A stretch of DNA of 48,844 nucleotides, taken from contig DATBIR010000016.1 of NCBI GenBank assembly GCA_036556825.1, positions 1 through 48,844 on the forward strand. Direction: 5' to 3'. The notes beneath the pieces were generated by a model that saw nothing but the letters and a program-made list of their open reading frames with translations, did no database searches and had not been told where the DNA came from. Position 1 is the first letter of the stretch. Every line of letters starts with the position of its first letter. Positions 36,643 through 44,814 of the stretch are shown one piece after another. Both the position numbers and the translations under genes were made by a program. The stretch comes from JAJKJG01 sp036556825 (GTDB lineage Bacteria; Pseudomonadota; Alphaproteobacteria; Rhizobiales; Beijerinckiaceae).

Positions 36643-39600
36643 ATGGTCGCCGGTTGGGCGGTCGTTCTGTCGGCCCTCGTTTATCTCTGCTGCCTGTTCG
36701 CGGTCGCGCATTGGGGCGATCTGTCGGGCCGTCGCCTCATGAAGGGCCCGGCGCGCTCGACCATCTACGCCCTCGCGCTGGCGGTCTATTGCACCTCGTG
36801 GACGTTCTTCGGATCGGTCGGGCTCGCCAGCCGCTCCGGGCTCGATTTCCTCGCCATCTATATCGGCCCGATCCTGCTGATCGGCGGAGGCCATCGGCTC
36901 GTGGGCCGCGTGGTGCGAATCGCCAAGGCGCAGAACATCACCTCGATCGCCGACTTCGTGGCGGCACGCTACGGCAAGAGCGAGCGCGTCGCGGCCATCG
37001 TGTGCCTGATCGCAGTGGTCGGCACGGTGCCCTATATCGCCCTGCAATTGAAGGCGGTGTCGGCTTCCCTCGGCGTCTTCCTGGCGGCGTCCGAGGCCGC
37101 CGCGATCGCCCGCACCATGCCCGTCTTCGGCGACCTCGCGCTGGTCGTGGCGATGGTGCTGGCGGGATTCGCAGTCGCCTTCGGGACGCGCCATACGGAC
37201 GCCACCGAGCACCAGGACGGGCTCGTGCTTGCCATCGCGCTCGAGTCGGTGGTCAAGCTGATCGCCTTCCTCGCAGTCGGAATCTACGTGACCCTGTGGA
37301 TGTTCGGCGGCATCGACACGATCCTCAGCCGCGTCGCCGAGCGCAGCGCCGATTTCGTGTTCTTCGGCCAGACCTCCCACGCCGGACCCTATCTCACCTT
37401 GATCCTTCTCGCCGGCGTCGCCTCGCTCCTGCTGCCGCGGCAATTCCATATGGCGGTCGTCGAGAACCGGGCCATCGAGGACGTGCGCCGCGCCGCCTGG
37501 CTGTTTCCGCTCTATCTCGTGCTCATCAACGTGTTCGTGATTCCGCTGGCGCTGGCCGGCCTGGCCGTTTTCGCGCATGGCGAGATCGATCGCGACATGA
37601 CGGTGCTGGCCCTGCCGCTGCGCGACGGAGCCATGCTGATCGCGCTGACGGCCTTCCTCGGCGGGCTGTCGGCGGCGACCGCGATGGTGATCGTCGAATC
37701 GGTCGCGCTCGCCATTATGATCTCGAACCACCTCGTGGTGCCGATCGTGCTGCGGCGACGCGGCTTCCCGGGAGCGCCGGGAGAGGACGCCTCCGGCCCA
37801 CCGGCGGATCTCGGCGGCTTCGTGCTGCGCGTACGCCGCGTCGCCATCGTGGCGGTGCTGCTCCTCGCCTATGCCTATTACCGGGGCTCGGGCGACGCGG
37901 CGCTTGCCGCCATCGGGCTCCTGTCCTTCGCCGCGATCGCCCAGATCGCACCGGCGTTTTTCGGCGGGCTGTTCTGGTCGCGCGGCACCGCGTTCGGCGC
38001 CAGCGCGGGGATGGCGGTCGGGTTCGCGGTGTGGGCCTATACGCTCCTGCTGCCGAGCCTCGCCTGGGACAGCGGCGTCTGGTCGGCCCTGATCAAGCAC
38101 GGTCCGCTCGGCATCGCCGCCTTGCGGCCGACCGCCCTGTTCGGAAGCCAGCTGCCGCAGCTGATGCACGGGGTGGCCTGGAGTCTCGGCCTCAACGTCG
38201 CCATGTATATCGGCTGCTCGCTGCTGAGACCGGCCAACGCGCTCGAGCGCCTGCAGGCAACCGCCTTCGTGGGGCCCGAGCAATCCTCGATCGCGCCCAG
38301 CTTCCGCCTGTTTCGCGCCAGCGTCTCGGTCGACGACCTGCGCGCCACCGTGGCCCGCTATCTCGGTGCGGAGCGCACCAACCGCTCGTTCGAGAGCTTT
38401 CTGCGCAGCCGCAATCTCGCACCGGACGGACGCGCCGAGGCGGACATTCATCTTTTGCGTTACGCCGAGCACCTGCTCGCATCGGCGATCGGGGCGGCGT
38501 CGTCGCGCCTCGCGCTGTCGCTTCTGCTCAGACGCCGCAACGTCTCCACGAGGGACGCGCTCAAGCTTCTCGACGATGCGTCCGCCGCGCTGCAGTACAG
38601 CCGCGATCTCCTGCAGCACGCTCTCGATCATGCCCGGCAGGGCATCACCGTGCTCGACCGCGATCTGCGCCTGCTCGCATGGAACCGGGCGTTCATCGAT
38701 CTCTACGAGCTGCCGCCCGAACTGGTGCGCATCGGTGTCGGGCTCGACCAGATCATCCGCTTCAACGCCGAGCGCGGGTCGTACGGCCCGGGGCTGACCG
38801 AAAAGCTGATCGCGCAGCGGCTGCATAATTTCGTCCACGACACTGAGCCGCAGCGCCTGCGCCTCCAGCCCAGCGGGCGCGTCCTCGAGATTCGTTCCAA
38901 CCAGCTGCCCGATGGCGGCTTCGTCACGACCTATACCGACGTGACCGATACGGTCGCCGCCGAGGAGGCGCGCGAGCGCGCCAACGAGCTGCTCGAGCAG
39001 CGCGTGCGCGAGCGGACCGAGGAGCTGACGCGTCTCAACGAGGCGCTGAGCCGCGCCAAGGCGGAAGCCGACGAGGCCAACGTCTCGAAAACGCGCTTCC
39101 TCGCGGCCGTCAGCCACGACATCCTGCAGCCGCTCAACGCCGCCAGGCTCTACGCCACCTCGCTGGTCGAGCGCGCGCGCGACCACGGCCACGCCGACCT
39201 CGCTCAGAACATCGACGCGTCGCTCGATGCGGTCGAGGAAATCCTCACCGTGCTGCTCGACATCTCACGTCTCGACACGGGCGCTCTCAAGCCGAACTGG
39301 TCGCGCTTCCGCGTCGACGAGCTGCTGCGCCAGCTGCAGCTCGAATTCGAGCCGGTGGCGCGCGAAAAGGGGCTGCGGCTCACGTTCGTGCCGTGCTCGG
39401 CGAGCGTGCGCTCCGATCGCCGGCTGCTGCGGCGCCTTCTGCAGAACCTGATCTCGAACGCAATCAAATATACGCCGTCGGGACGCGTGCTCGTCGGCGC
39501 CCGGCGCCGCGGCGGCAAGCTCAGGGTCGAGGTCTGGGACACGGGGCTCGGCATCCCCGCCTCGAAGCAGAAGCTCGTGTTCGAGGAGTTCCAGCGTCTC

Positions 39601-40185
39601 GATCAGGGCGCCAAGGTGGCGCGCGGCGTCGGGCTCGGCCTGTCCATCGTCGAACGTATCGCCCGCGTCCTCGACCATCGCATCGACCTGCGCTCCGAGC
39701 CCGGCCGCGGCTCCGTGTTCAGCGTCGAGGCACCGCGGGCTGCGGCTGCGGCGGAAACCGCCGTGCCGAGCGAGGCGCCGCGTACGCCCGTCGCGCCGCT
39801 CGCCGGCCTCGTCGTGCTGGCGATCGACAACGAACCGTCGATTCTCAAAGGCATGCGCACGCTGCTCGGCGGCTGGGGCTGCCGGGTGATCACCGCCGCG
39901 GGAGTCAATGAGGCCCTCGACGCGGTCGCAAGCGGCGCCGAGGTCCCGGAGGTGGTGATCGCCGACTATCATCTCGACGACGGCGACGGCCTCGAGGCGA
40001 TCGCGCGTCTGCGCGAGGTGCTGGCGGCGGACCTCCCCGCCATGCTCGTCACCGCCGACCGCTCGCCGGCGGTGCGCGAGCAGGCGTCGCTCATCAACGT
40101 CCACGTGCTCAACAAGCCGGTGAAGCCGGCGGCGCTGCGCGCGCTGCTCGCGCAATGGCGCGCCACCCGCGTGGCCGCGGAGTAA
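36643..40185 (+). CDS. hybrid histidine kinase fused to sodium/solute symporter-like domain
   Basis: A 1180-aa membrane sensor. The first ~530 residues are an SSS-family transporter-like unit of about 13 helices ('VYCTSWTFFGSVG' and 'FVAARYGKSERVA' are family marks). Then come a PAS domain (about 650-770), coiled coil, HisKA with the H-box 'VSHDILQPLNA' (His near 824), HATPase ('NLISNAIKYTP', 'DTGLGIP', 'GVGLGLSIV') and a C-terminal receiver ('LAIDNEP', phospho-Asp near 1107 in 'VVIADYHL', Lys in 'NKPVKP'). CbrA- and PutP-like sensors share this plan; nutrient uptake or binding may set kinase activity. ATG 36643 has AGGGA five bases upstream. No cognate regulator is adjacent. Confidence 0.94.
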   Translation: MVAGWAVVLSALVYLCCLFAVAHWGDLSGRRLMKGPARSTIYALALAVYCTSWTFFGSVGLASRSGLDFLAIYIGPILLIGGGHRLVGRVVRIAKAQNITSIADFVAARYGKSERVAAIVCLIAVVGTVPYIALQLKAVSASLGVFLAASEAAAIARTMPVFGDLALVVAMVLAGFAVAFGTRHTDATEHQDGLVLAIALESVVKLIAFLAVGIYVTLWMFGGIDTILSRVAERSADFVFFGQTSHAGPYLTLILLAGVASLLLPRQFHMAVVENRAIEDVRRAAWLFPLYLVLINVFVIPLALAGLAVFAHGEIDRDMTVLALPLRDGAMLIALTAFLGGLSAATAMVIVESVALAIMISNHLVVPIVLRRRGFPGAPGEDASGPPADLGGFVLRVRRVAIVAVLLLAYAYYRGSGDAALAAIGLLSFAAIAQIAPAFFGGLFWSRGTAFGASAGMAVGFAVWAYTLLLPSLAWDSGVWSALIKHGPLGIAALRPTALFGSQLPQLMHGVAWSLGLNVAMYIGCSLLRPANALERLQATAFVGPEQSSIAPSFRLFRASVSVDDLRATVARYLGAERTNRSFESFLRSRNLAPDGRAEADIHLLRYAEHLLASAIGAASSRLALSLLLRRRNVSTRDALKLLDDASAALQYSRDLLQHALDHARQGITVLDRDLRLLAWNRAFIDLYELPPELVRIGVGLDQIIRFNAERGSYGPGLTEKLIAQRLHNFVHDTEPQRLRLQPSGRVLEIRSNQLPDGGFVTTYTDVTDTVAAEEARERANELLEQRVRERTEELTRLNEALSRAKAEADEANVSKTRFLAAVSHDILQPLNAARLYATSLVERARDHGHADLAQNIDASLDAVEEILTVLLDISRLDTGALKPNWSRFRVDELLRQLQLEFEPVAREKGLRLTFVPCSASVRSDRRLLRRLLQNLISNAIKYTPSGRVLVGARRRGGKLRVEVWDTGLGIPASKQKLVFEEFQRLDQGAKVARGVGLGLSIVERIARVLDHRIDLRSEPGRGSVFSVEAPRAAAAAETAVPSEAPRTPVAPLAGLVVLAIDNEPSILKGMRTLLGGWGCRVITAAGVNEALDAVASGAEVPEVVIADYHLDDGDGLEAIARLREVLAADLPAMLVTADRSPAVREQASLINVHVLNKPVKPAALRALLAQWRATRVAAE

Positions 40186-40273
40186 CATCGGCCTCCGCTT
40201 GCAAGTCGGCTGCTCCCGACCGGCGCATATGTGGCGGCGCTCGGGAATGCCCGAGAGCCGAGGCCAGGGGAAA

Positions 40274-40897
40274 TTACGCGGCGGGCGTATACGGCGGGCG
40301 GCCGCTGGTGAGGGCGTCGTCGAGAAGCTCGAGCCGGTCCTGGCCCCAAAAGACCTCGCCGTCGAGGACATAGGCGGGCGAGCCGAACACGTCCTGCGCC
40401 ACGGCATTCTCGAGATTGAGCGCGTAAAGCGCTTCGGTCATGTCGCCTTGCGCCGACTTGAGCAGCGTCGTCGAGTCGAGGCCGGATGCCTCGGCCAGCT
40501 CGGCGACGACGAGCGGATCCGCAAGGTTGCGGTCTTCCTCCCAGATGCCCTTGAAGGCGCGGCGCAGGAATTCGTCCGGATCCCTGCCGGCCGACGTGAT
40601 GGCGATCACGAAGCGATCGGCGAGCCTGACCTCGAAGGGCCAGAATTTCGGGCGCAGATTGAACGACAGGCCGCGCTTCTCGCGCCAGCGCTGCAACTCC
40701 ACCATACGATAGCGCTGGCGCGCCGGGTGGCGCTGCGGCAGGGGCTGCCCGCCGGTCTCGGCGAATACGCGGCCGAGAAAGATCGGCTTGTGATTGACGA
40801 CAACGCCATGACGCCGCGTGATGCCGTCGAACGGCGCATGGCCGATATAAGCCCACGGGCTCGCGAGCGAGAAGTAATAGTCGATGGTGCGCGGCAT
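40274..40897 (-). CDS. 2-hydroxychromene-2-carboxylate isomerase-like (DsbA-fold)
   Basis: A 207-aa DsbA-family protein of the HCCA isomerase/GST-kappa type. The N-terminal strand carries 'YYFSLASPWAYIGH' with Ser in place of the thioredoxin Cys; 'AVAQDVFGSPAYVLDGE' (about 171-187) and 'FWGQDRLELLDDAL' near the end are family marks. Known relatives isomerise 2-hydroxychromene-2-carboxylate in naphthalene catabolism; homologues outside such pathways are common and have unknown substrates. ATG 40897 is used rather than the upstream frame, which has no family match. It is convergent with the hybrid kinase and stands alone. Confidence 0.9.
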   Translation of the reverse strand: MPRTIDYYFSLASPWAYIGHAPFDGITRRHGVVVNHKPIFLGRVFAETGGQPLPQRHPARQRYRMVELQRWREKRGLSFNLRPKFWPFEVRLADRFVIAITSAGRDPDEFLRRAFKGIWEEDRNLADPLVVAELAEASGLDSTTLLKSAQGDMTEALYALNLENAVAQDVFGSPAYVLDGEVFWGQDRLELLDDALTSGRPPYTPAA

Positions 40898-41301
40898 GGA
40901 AGGGTGTGGCCTTCGGTTGCGAGGGAACTTGTGGGAAGACTCCTCTCCCGCCCCGACGAAAGTCAATGGCGCCTCGCTCCACCTTCGAAGGTTACCGCCG
41001 CCGCGGCATGAGAATTTCTATGGCGTGCCCGAGAAACGATGCTTTGCGAGCGCGCGCCGCCTTGGTTACGTGAACCTCGTCGGGCCTTAGACACGCAGCC
41101 GCCCGGCCGCCCAAGACGCTTTCCGTCCAAGTGCTGCTCCAGCCCCGCCCGGGGAAGGAGCGCATCATGCCCGGCGCCCGGCGACCTTCCCCCCTCTCCT
41201 TCCCACCCTGCGAACGCGACGGCCAGTCCGGCCGGCCTGCGCTGCCGCGCCTCACGAGCCGGGGCCCAGGCGCGCTCACGGAAATTTCCAGGAGGACCAA
41301 C
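40898..41301. other. 404-bp intergenic region
   Basis: Divergent gap between the isomerase and the small exported protein genes. It must hold both promoters. No gene, box or repeat was recognised; the only clear element is the AGGAGG ribosome binding site at 41290-41295 for the rightward gene. Confidence 0.5.
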
Positions 41302-41667
41302 ATGCATCGATCGACATCACGCCTGCTGCTGGCGGGCATGCTTGGCGCTGCTGGCGCCACGCCTTCCGAAAGCCAGCCGGTCTGCAGGCCGGGCCTCGCC
41401 ATCGAGAGGTCGGCACATTTCGACATGGTCGAGCAGCAACGGCGCTGGACAGGGGTCGTCGGCGTCGACGCGGCCCGCTGCGCGTCCCCAGCGGGCGCCT
41501 TCGCGATCGAATTCATTCGTCACAAGGAGAACGCGCCCGTCGTCGCCTTCACCGAGCACTTCACCTGGCGTCCCGGACAGACCGAAGTGACCGTGGAGCT
41601 TTGGCGGGACGAATGGATCGAGGCGAACCGCATCGTCGACATCGCGCCCTGCCGATGCCGCGAGTGA
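41302..41667 (+). CDS. small exported protein of unknown function (121 aa)
   Basis: A 121-aa protein with a short signal-peptide-like start ('MHRSTSRLLLAGMLGAAGA', cleavage probably before residue 25) and four Cys residues (28, 60, 117, 119) that may form disulfides in the periplasm. The mature part is strand-rich ('TEVTVELWRDEWIEANRI'). ATG 41302 has AGGAGG six bases upstream, so the gene is almost certainly translated. No family was recognised. A perfect hairpin follows at 41697. Confidence 0.72.
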   Translation: MHRSTSRLLLAGMLGAAGATPSESQPVCRPGLAIERSAHFDMVEQQRRWTGVVGVDAARCASPAGAFAIEFIRHKENAPVVAFTEHFTWRPGQTEVTVELWRDEWIEANRIVDIAPCRCRE

Positions 41668-42018
41668 CCGGCACGGCCGCGTGCCGGGCGCTCGATCAGG
41701 ATCGATTCAGATTGAATCGATCCTGCTTGTCTTATGCCGTTCACGGCCCTTCGAGCGAAGATGGGCCGCTGCCGGTGAGTCGGACCCCGCCGGCAGCGCC
41801 AAGGACGCATCCGAACTGGGCCGACCACCTCTTGCGGGACATCGGGGCCACCAGCGGCGACCTGATGGACCCCTTCGAGACGGCATCTCGGGATTGCGGC
41901 GAGCACGATCGGGCTTTCGCACCTACATGCCGCGTCGCCGGCGGAGCCGCGCGCGACGCTCCGTTCGCCCGGCGCCGGCCCATGGTGCGCAGGCCGGGGC
42001 GGCGGTCGGCGCGGCGGC
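41668..42018. other. 351-bp convergent intergenic region
   Basis: Holds the hairpin at 41697-41725 and, in the +frame at about 41,814-41,880, a stretch reading 'WADHLLRDIGATSGDLMD' that resembles the core of DUF1127 proteins, without a good start or the usual ending. Otherwise nothing recognised. Confidence 0.45.
41697..41735 (+). terminator. perfect 13-bp hairpin, probable terminator
   Basis: CAGGATCGATTCA and its exact reverse complement flank a 3-nt GAT loop (41697-41725), followed by the T-rich GCTTGTCTTATG. It starts 30 bp after the exported protein stop. The AT-containing stem may alternatively be a dispersed palindrome. Confidence 0.6.
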
Positions 42019-43329
42019 TCAGCCGGCGGCACTCACGACGCGCGCCGTCTCCTCGCTGCGGGGGCGCGCCAGCACCTTGTCGATGCGCCGGCCGTCGAGG
42101 TCGACGACCTCGAAGCACCAGCCGAGCGCCTCGACCTTCTCGCCCGTTGAGGGCATGTGCTCGAGCTCGTCGATCACGAGCCCCGCGACCGTGTGGTAGC
42201 GCCGCGGCTCGGGCAGCTTGATGCCGAGCTGGTCCGCCATCTCATCGGCCGGCATCCAGCCGGCCAGCAGCCATGACCCGTCCTCGCGCTGCACCGCTTC
42301 CGGCTCGGCCGCGTCCTCGTCGGACCGGAAGGCGCCGGCGATCGCGTCGAGGATATCCGCCGGCGTCACGACGCCTTCGAAATGGCCGTATTCGTCGTGA
42401 ACGAGCGCCATCGGCACCTCGGCCTCACGCAGGACGTTAAGCGCGTCGAGCGCGTCGACCGTGTCCGGGACGGCCGGCGCCGAACGCACGAAAGCGCGCA
42501 CGTCGAGGGGCTCGCCGCGCAGCAGGGGCTTGAGCAGCTCGCGCACCTGCACCACGCCGATAATGTTGTCCGGGTCGCCTTGCGCAACCGGCAGACGCGA
42601 ATGCGCCGTCTCGAGCAGGGCCACGCGGAGCTCGTTGTCGCTGCCGTCGACATCGATCCAGTCCACCTCCGTCCGCGGCGTCATGATTCCGCCCACCGGA
42701 CGGTCGCCGAGGCGGAGCACGCCGGAAATCATCAGCCGTTCGTCGGTCTCGATCACGCCGGCCGTCTCGGCCTCCGCGACTAGCGTCTTGATCTCCTCCT
42801 CGGTCACCGCGCTGTCGGGCTCGAGCGAGGCGCCGAACAGCCGGAACACGAGCTTGGTGGCCGCGTCGAGCAACGACACGACCGGCGAGGCGACCCGCGA
42901 GACCGTCGCCATGGCCGGCGCCACCGCGCAGGCGATGCCCTCGGCATTCTTGAGCGCGAGGTGCTTCGGGACGAGTTCGCCGATCACGACCGACAGGAAC
43001 GTGATTGCGCCGATCACGAGACCGTAGCCGAGCGGCTCGGCCAGCCACGGCGCCACGCCCCAAGACACGAACGCCTCGCTGACCTTGGCGCCGAGGGCGG
43101 CGCCCGAGAACGCGCCGGCCAGAATGCCGACCAGGGTGATGCCGACCTGCACGGTCGAGAGGAAGCGGCCCGGGTCCTCGGCAAGCTTCAAGGCCGTGGC
43201 CGCACCGGGCCGGCCAGCGTCGACGAGGGCCTTGAGCCTCATCCTGCGGGCGGAGACAACCGCCAGTTCGGAAAGCGCGAACAGCCCGTTAAGGGCAATG
43301 AGGACAAGCGCGATGAAAAGTTCAAACAA
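42019..43329 (-). CDS. CorC/HlyC-type CBS-domain membrane protein (CNNM family)
   Basis: A 436-aa protein: DUF21/CNNM membrane domain with about four helices (about 1-190, 'GELVPKHLALKNAEGIA' is the family mark), two CBS domains (about 205-335, 'GGIMTPRTEVDWIDVD' and 'YGHFEGVVTPADILDAI') and the C-terminal CorC_HlyC domain (about 350-425). Family members are linked to Mg2+/Co2+ efflux; the older haemolysin name is misleading. The start TTG 43329 is the only one that keeps the full first helix; the ribosome binding site is weak. It is a single gene, convergent with the exported protein gene. Confidence 0.93.
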   Translation of the reverse strand: MFELFIALVLIALNGLFALSELAVVSARRMRLKALVDAGRPGAATALKLAEDPGRFLSTVQVGITLVGILAGAFSGAALGAKVSEAFVSWGVAPWLAEPLGYGLVIGAITFLSVVIGELVPKHLALKNAEGIACAVAPAMATVSRVASPVVSLLDAATKLVFRLFGASLEPDSAVTEEEIKTLVAEAETAGVIETDERLMISGVLRLGDRPVGGIMTPRTEVDWIDVDGSDNELRVALLETAHSRLPVAQGDPDNIIGVVQVRELLKPLLRGEPLDVRAFVRSAPAVPDTVDALDALNVLREAEVPMALVHDEYGHFEGVVTPADILDAIAGAFRSDEDAAEPEAVQREDGSWLLAGWMPADEMADQLGIKLPEPRRYHTVAGLVIDELEHMPSTGEKVEALGWCFEVVDLDGRRIDKVLARPRSEETARVVSAAG

Positions 43330-43790
43330 CGGGGCCCAGCAAGCCCGGCTCAGGAGCGCCGGACCTCTCCTATGCGTAGGCGCTCATATGGAGCCTGCCG
43401 GCGCTGCGGTCAAATGGTGGCGCGTTCGCGACAATGCGCCGAGGGCGCCCCAGCGCCGTAGAGCATTTTTTGCGAAGTGAGTCCGCTCGCCGAAGAAAAT
43501 GCCTTGTTGGAAAAGCAAATTCCAGGTGAGTGGAAGCGGCTGTGGCCGCCGCGGGGCGTCCGATTCGGGACCGGTCTCGCTCTTGCAATGACGGTGCGCG
43601 GCAGACCGCCCCCGCCGTCGGACGGCCGGGCAAGAAGCCAGTCGCGGAAGACTTCGTTCGTCAAAGCGCGCCGATGCTCGTCCGAAGAGGGCCGTCGCTC
43701 CAGCATGAGAAAAACTAATAAATTCGAGCAACAAACGAGTCGCGCTTAAGGACGAGGTTACGCCCAAGAAAGTTGTGAGCGCGCAGGCGC

Positions 43791-43816
43791 AAAAAAAAGG
43801 CGCCCGCGAGGGCGCC
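43791..43816 (-). terminator. strong rho-independent terminator
   Basis: Perfect 7-bp stem GGCGCCC/GGGCGCC with a 4-nt loop, followed on the minus strand by eight T. It lies 187 bp beyond the MucR-type stop codon, so the mRNA carries a long 3' region or a separate small transcript. A shorter T-run on the plus side makes it partly bidirectional. Confidence 0.85.
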
Positions 43817-43818
43817 GA

Positions 43819-43878
43819 TCAATTTTTGCTCAGAACGTTCATCACGCGCTCGGCTGGCGAGTGGTTTTTGATGTTCAC
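43819..43878 (-). CDS. possible 19-aa leader/small peptide before terminator
   Basis: GTG-started frame reading 'VNIKNHSPAERVMNVLSKN' and stopping two bases before the terminator stem. The codon usage and AT content differ from the frames around it, and the terminator distance is what one expects of a real gene end. There is no clear ribosome binding site; the frame stays open about 22 codons further upstream without another good start. Tentative. Confidence 0.25.
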   Translation of the reverse strand: MNIKNHSPAERVMNVLSKN

Positions 43879-44002
43879 GCGACCAAACCGAGGCTCTGCA
43901 GGGAGGCGACGCTCTGTCGTGACGCAGGCTCCGCGCAGTCGGGGTACTCAAAGGGAGCGGCACTGCCCGTCAGCCGAGAGCGCACGCGACTGCACGCCGG
44001 GG

Positions 44003-44434
44003 TCAGGCCGCCTTGCGCCGTTGCTTGGCGCCGTTCTTACGCTTCTGACCGAGGCCCATGCTCTTGGCCAGTTCCGAACGCTTCTTGGCATAGTTCGGGG
44101 CAACCATCGGGTAATCCGGCTCCAGCCCCCACTTGGCCCGATACTGATCCGGAGTCAGGCCGTATGCAGAGCGCAGATGACGCTTCAGCGATTTGAGCTT
44201 CCTGCCATCTTCAAGGCAAATCACGTAATCGGCGGTAATCGACTTCTTGATCGGCACGGCGGGCTTCAGCTCTTCACGAGGCTGCACTCCGCCATTCGCC
44301 ACCTGCTTCAGCGCCGTGTGCACGGTGCCGATGAGCGCGGGCAGCTCGGTCGCCGGAATGGAATTGTTGGTGACAAAGGCCGACACGATGTCGGCGGCAA
44401 GTTCGATGTAGTTAGAGGGTGAATTTTCGGTCAT
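44003..44434 (-). CDS. MucR/Ros-family transcriptional regulator
   Basis: A 143-aa DNA-binding protein: an N-terminal oligomerisation helix region (about 8-48) and the Ros/MucR zinc-finger-like domain (about 68-125; 'EDGRKLKSLKRHLRSAYGL', 'YPMVAPNYAKKRSELAKSMG'), with a basic tail. Ligand positions read Cys73, Asp76, His86 and Ala90/Tyr91, so the last His is lost and zinc binding is doubtful. MucR proteins are global repressors binding AT-rich sites and usually repress their own gene. ATG 44434 has AGGAA about seven bases upstream. A 21-bp tandem repeat (44547-44588) lies 113 bp upstream and is a candidate operator. Confidence 0.94.
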   Translation of the reverse strand: MTENSPSNYIELAADIVSAFVTNNSIPATELPALIGTVHTALKQVANGGVQPREELKPAVPIKKSITADYVICLEDGRKLKSLKRHLRSAYGLTPDQYRAKWGLEPDYPMVAPNYAKKRSELAKSMGLGQKRKNGAKQRRKAA

Positions 44435-44814
44435 CGGGTTTTCCTATGGCGCATTCGCGCGCGGATTCTCGGCTGAAGCAGCACGGTGCATGCTCGATAA
44501 GCGCACCTTCACAGCTTTGCAAGGCATTGACGTGCCTGCGTGTTCATTTCGCACGTGCGTCAATTGATTTCGCACATGCGTCAATTGATCAGAACAGAAC
44601 CCGAACTCATGAGAAAAGTTGAGGCTCGGCCGATAAAGCATGCTTTGCCGCGCGCGCAAAATAGAGACGTAAAGAAAAGGCTCCTTCGCGCAAGGAGCGA
44701 CACCAGGTGCCAACGCCTGTCAGCGACGCCCGGTTCCCGCCGCACAGCGCGGTTGTGTCAATCCCGCGGCACACGGCGACGCTAGACCTTCCTGGAGCTG
44801 ATCCACGGAAGGGC
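44435..44814. other. 380-bp region upstream of mucR-like gene
   Basis: Holds the mucR-type promoter region, the 21-bp tandem repeat at 44547-44588 and the end region of the fadJ-type gene. Open frames across the repeat give repeated peptide and are not considered genes. Confidence 0.5.
44547..44588. repeat. two 21-bp tandem repeats
   Basis: Two directly adjacent 21-bp units, TTTCGCACRTGCGTCAATTGA, differing only at one base (G or A). Each holds two small palindromes: GCACGTGC (GCACATGC in the second unit) and TCAATTGA. The 21-bp period is two DNA turns, so bound proteins would face the same side. Probably an operator, perhaps for MucR autoregulation. Confidence 0.7.

Larger units (their letters stand above)
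43330..44002. other. 673-bp region between CorC-type gene and mucR-like gene
   Basis: Contains a strong minus-strand terminator (43791-43816) and a 19-codon frame just ahead of it. The part 43,330-43,790 has open frames on both strands without ribosome binding sites or protein-like composition; nothing else recognised. Confidence 0.5.

Noticed and set aside
36631..39192. 853-codon minus-strand frame opposite the hybrid kinase
   Set aside because: Asp/Glu/Arg-rich low-complexity translation typical of the antisense of a GC-rich gene; the plus strand holds a complete kinase.
44540..44785. Plus-strand frame encoding a repeated 'ISHVRQL/ISHMRQL' peptide
   Set aside because: The peptide repeat is just the 21-bp DNA tandem repeat read in frame; no ribosome binding site.
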